From JBCCMB01 sp039026555 (GTDB taxonomy: Bacteria; Pseudomonadota; Alphaproteobacteria; Caulobacterales; Hyphomonadaceae): a DNA stretch of 13,976 nucleotides. How positions within the stretch are numbered: position 1 is the first letter of the stretch; every line of letters starts with the position of its first letter. Below, one piece after another: positions 13,785 to 13,976 of this stretch. Position numbers and translations under genes: made by a program. Below the pieces are notes generated by a model that saw only the letters and a program-made list of their open reading frames with translations, did no database searches and was not told the origin of the DNA. Where the stretch lies: contig JBCCMB010000067.1 of assembly GCA_039026555.1 (NCBI GenBank), forward strand, positions 1 to 13,976, given 5' to 3'.

Positions 13785-13976
13785 TCAATCGAATTGCGTC
13801 TCTTGTCCGCCGCTCACCGCGTCGACCACAGCATCCACATAGGCCTGCGCCGGCGACCGGCTATTCAACAAAGACACCAAATCAGCGGTGAGGCCGACAT
13901 TTAGATTAAAAGGAAACCCGTCAAGAACGTCGGGATTGTGGCCTTCAAGCGCCAAAGACAAGGTCATCTCACCCGC
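13785..13976 (-). CDS. ydbH: YdbH family AsmA-like protein, C-terminal end only
   Basis: The last 63 residues of a larger protein run in from the window edge. 'SLALEGHNPDVLDGFPFNLNV' matches the C-terminal end of the YdbH (dicarboxylate-transport-named) domain, and the downstream ynbE and ydbL support the call. YdbH is one of the AsmA-like inner-membrane-anchored bridges, with TamB and YhdP, that move phospholipids to the outer membrane in E. coli. Its C-terminus faces the outer membrane and is the part that works with YnbE. The internal Met near 13967 is not the start, because the frame is open to the edge. Confidence 0.8.
   Translation of the reverse strand, partial: AGEMTLSLALEGHNPDVLDGFPFNLNVGLTADLVSLLNSRSPAQAYVDAVVDAVSGGQETQFD

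Overview
The window looks like the chromosome of an alphaproteobacterium, most likely in or near Caulobacterales/Hyphomonadaceae. The main reasons are a chpT histidine phosphotransferase gene beside a chemotaxis operon, CheY-like proteins with an alphaproteobacterial-looking Arg-rich tail, a probable DUF6460 protein, and dense, moderately GC-rich coding. No sign of a phage, transposon, CRISPR array or plasmid was seen, and no gene-free stretch exceeds about 210 bases.

Layout. 1-607 (-): C-terminal half of a flavin-containing monooxygenase that begins at its own ribosome binding site and lacks the FAD/NADPH half. 794-1222 (+): small membrane protein, probably DUF6460. 1226-1729 (-): a nitrogen-regulatory PII protein fused in frame behind a ribbon-helix-helix DNA-binding domain, with a second strong internal start for PII alone and a tandem 9-bp repeat upstream. 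1897-2796 (+): SDR of the 2,4-dienoyl-CoA reductase type. 2911-4749 (+): two tandem paralogous CheY-like proteins sharing an Arg-rich motif. 4763-5743 (-): zinc-free NADPH:quinone oxidoreductase-like protein. 5945-6343 (+): DUF4345 membrane protein. 6351-6427 (-): tRNA-Arg(CCU) with encoded CCA.

12766-6539 (-) reads chpT, cheA, cheW, cheY, cheB, cheR. From cheA onward the genes are tightly packed (ATGA overlap between cheA and cheW; cheB stop abutting the cheR start). This is a complete core signalling set: kinase, coupler, response regulator, methylesterase and methyltransferase. It has no receptor, cheD or cheZ in view. CheA is unusual in carrying a second CheW-like domain and a C-terminal receiver-like domain. 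ChpT in Caulobacter passes phosphate from CckA to CtrA and CpdR, so its position suggests a link between cell-cycle or motility control and chemotaxis. The two CheY-like proteins at 2911-4749 may be further outputs to the flagellar motor, but this is inference.

13976-12885 (-): the end of ydbH, then ynbE (lipoprotein), ydbL (secreted) and a 75-residue two-helix membrane protein. The first three form the envelope phospholipid-transport set known from E. coli.

The items most worth a second look are the RHH-PII fusion with its internal start and upstream repeats, the paired CheY-like proteins, the truncated monooxygenase with its operator-like palindromes, and the multi-domain CheA. I did not find an obvious new defence or mobile system.
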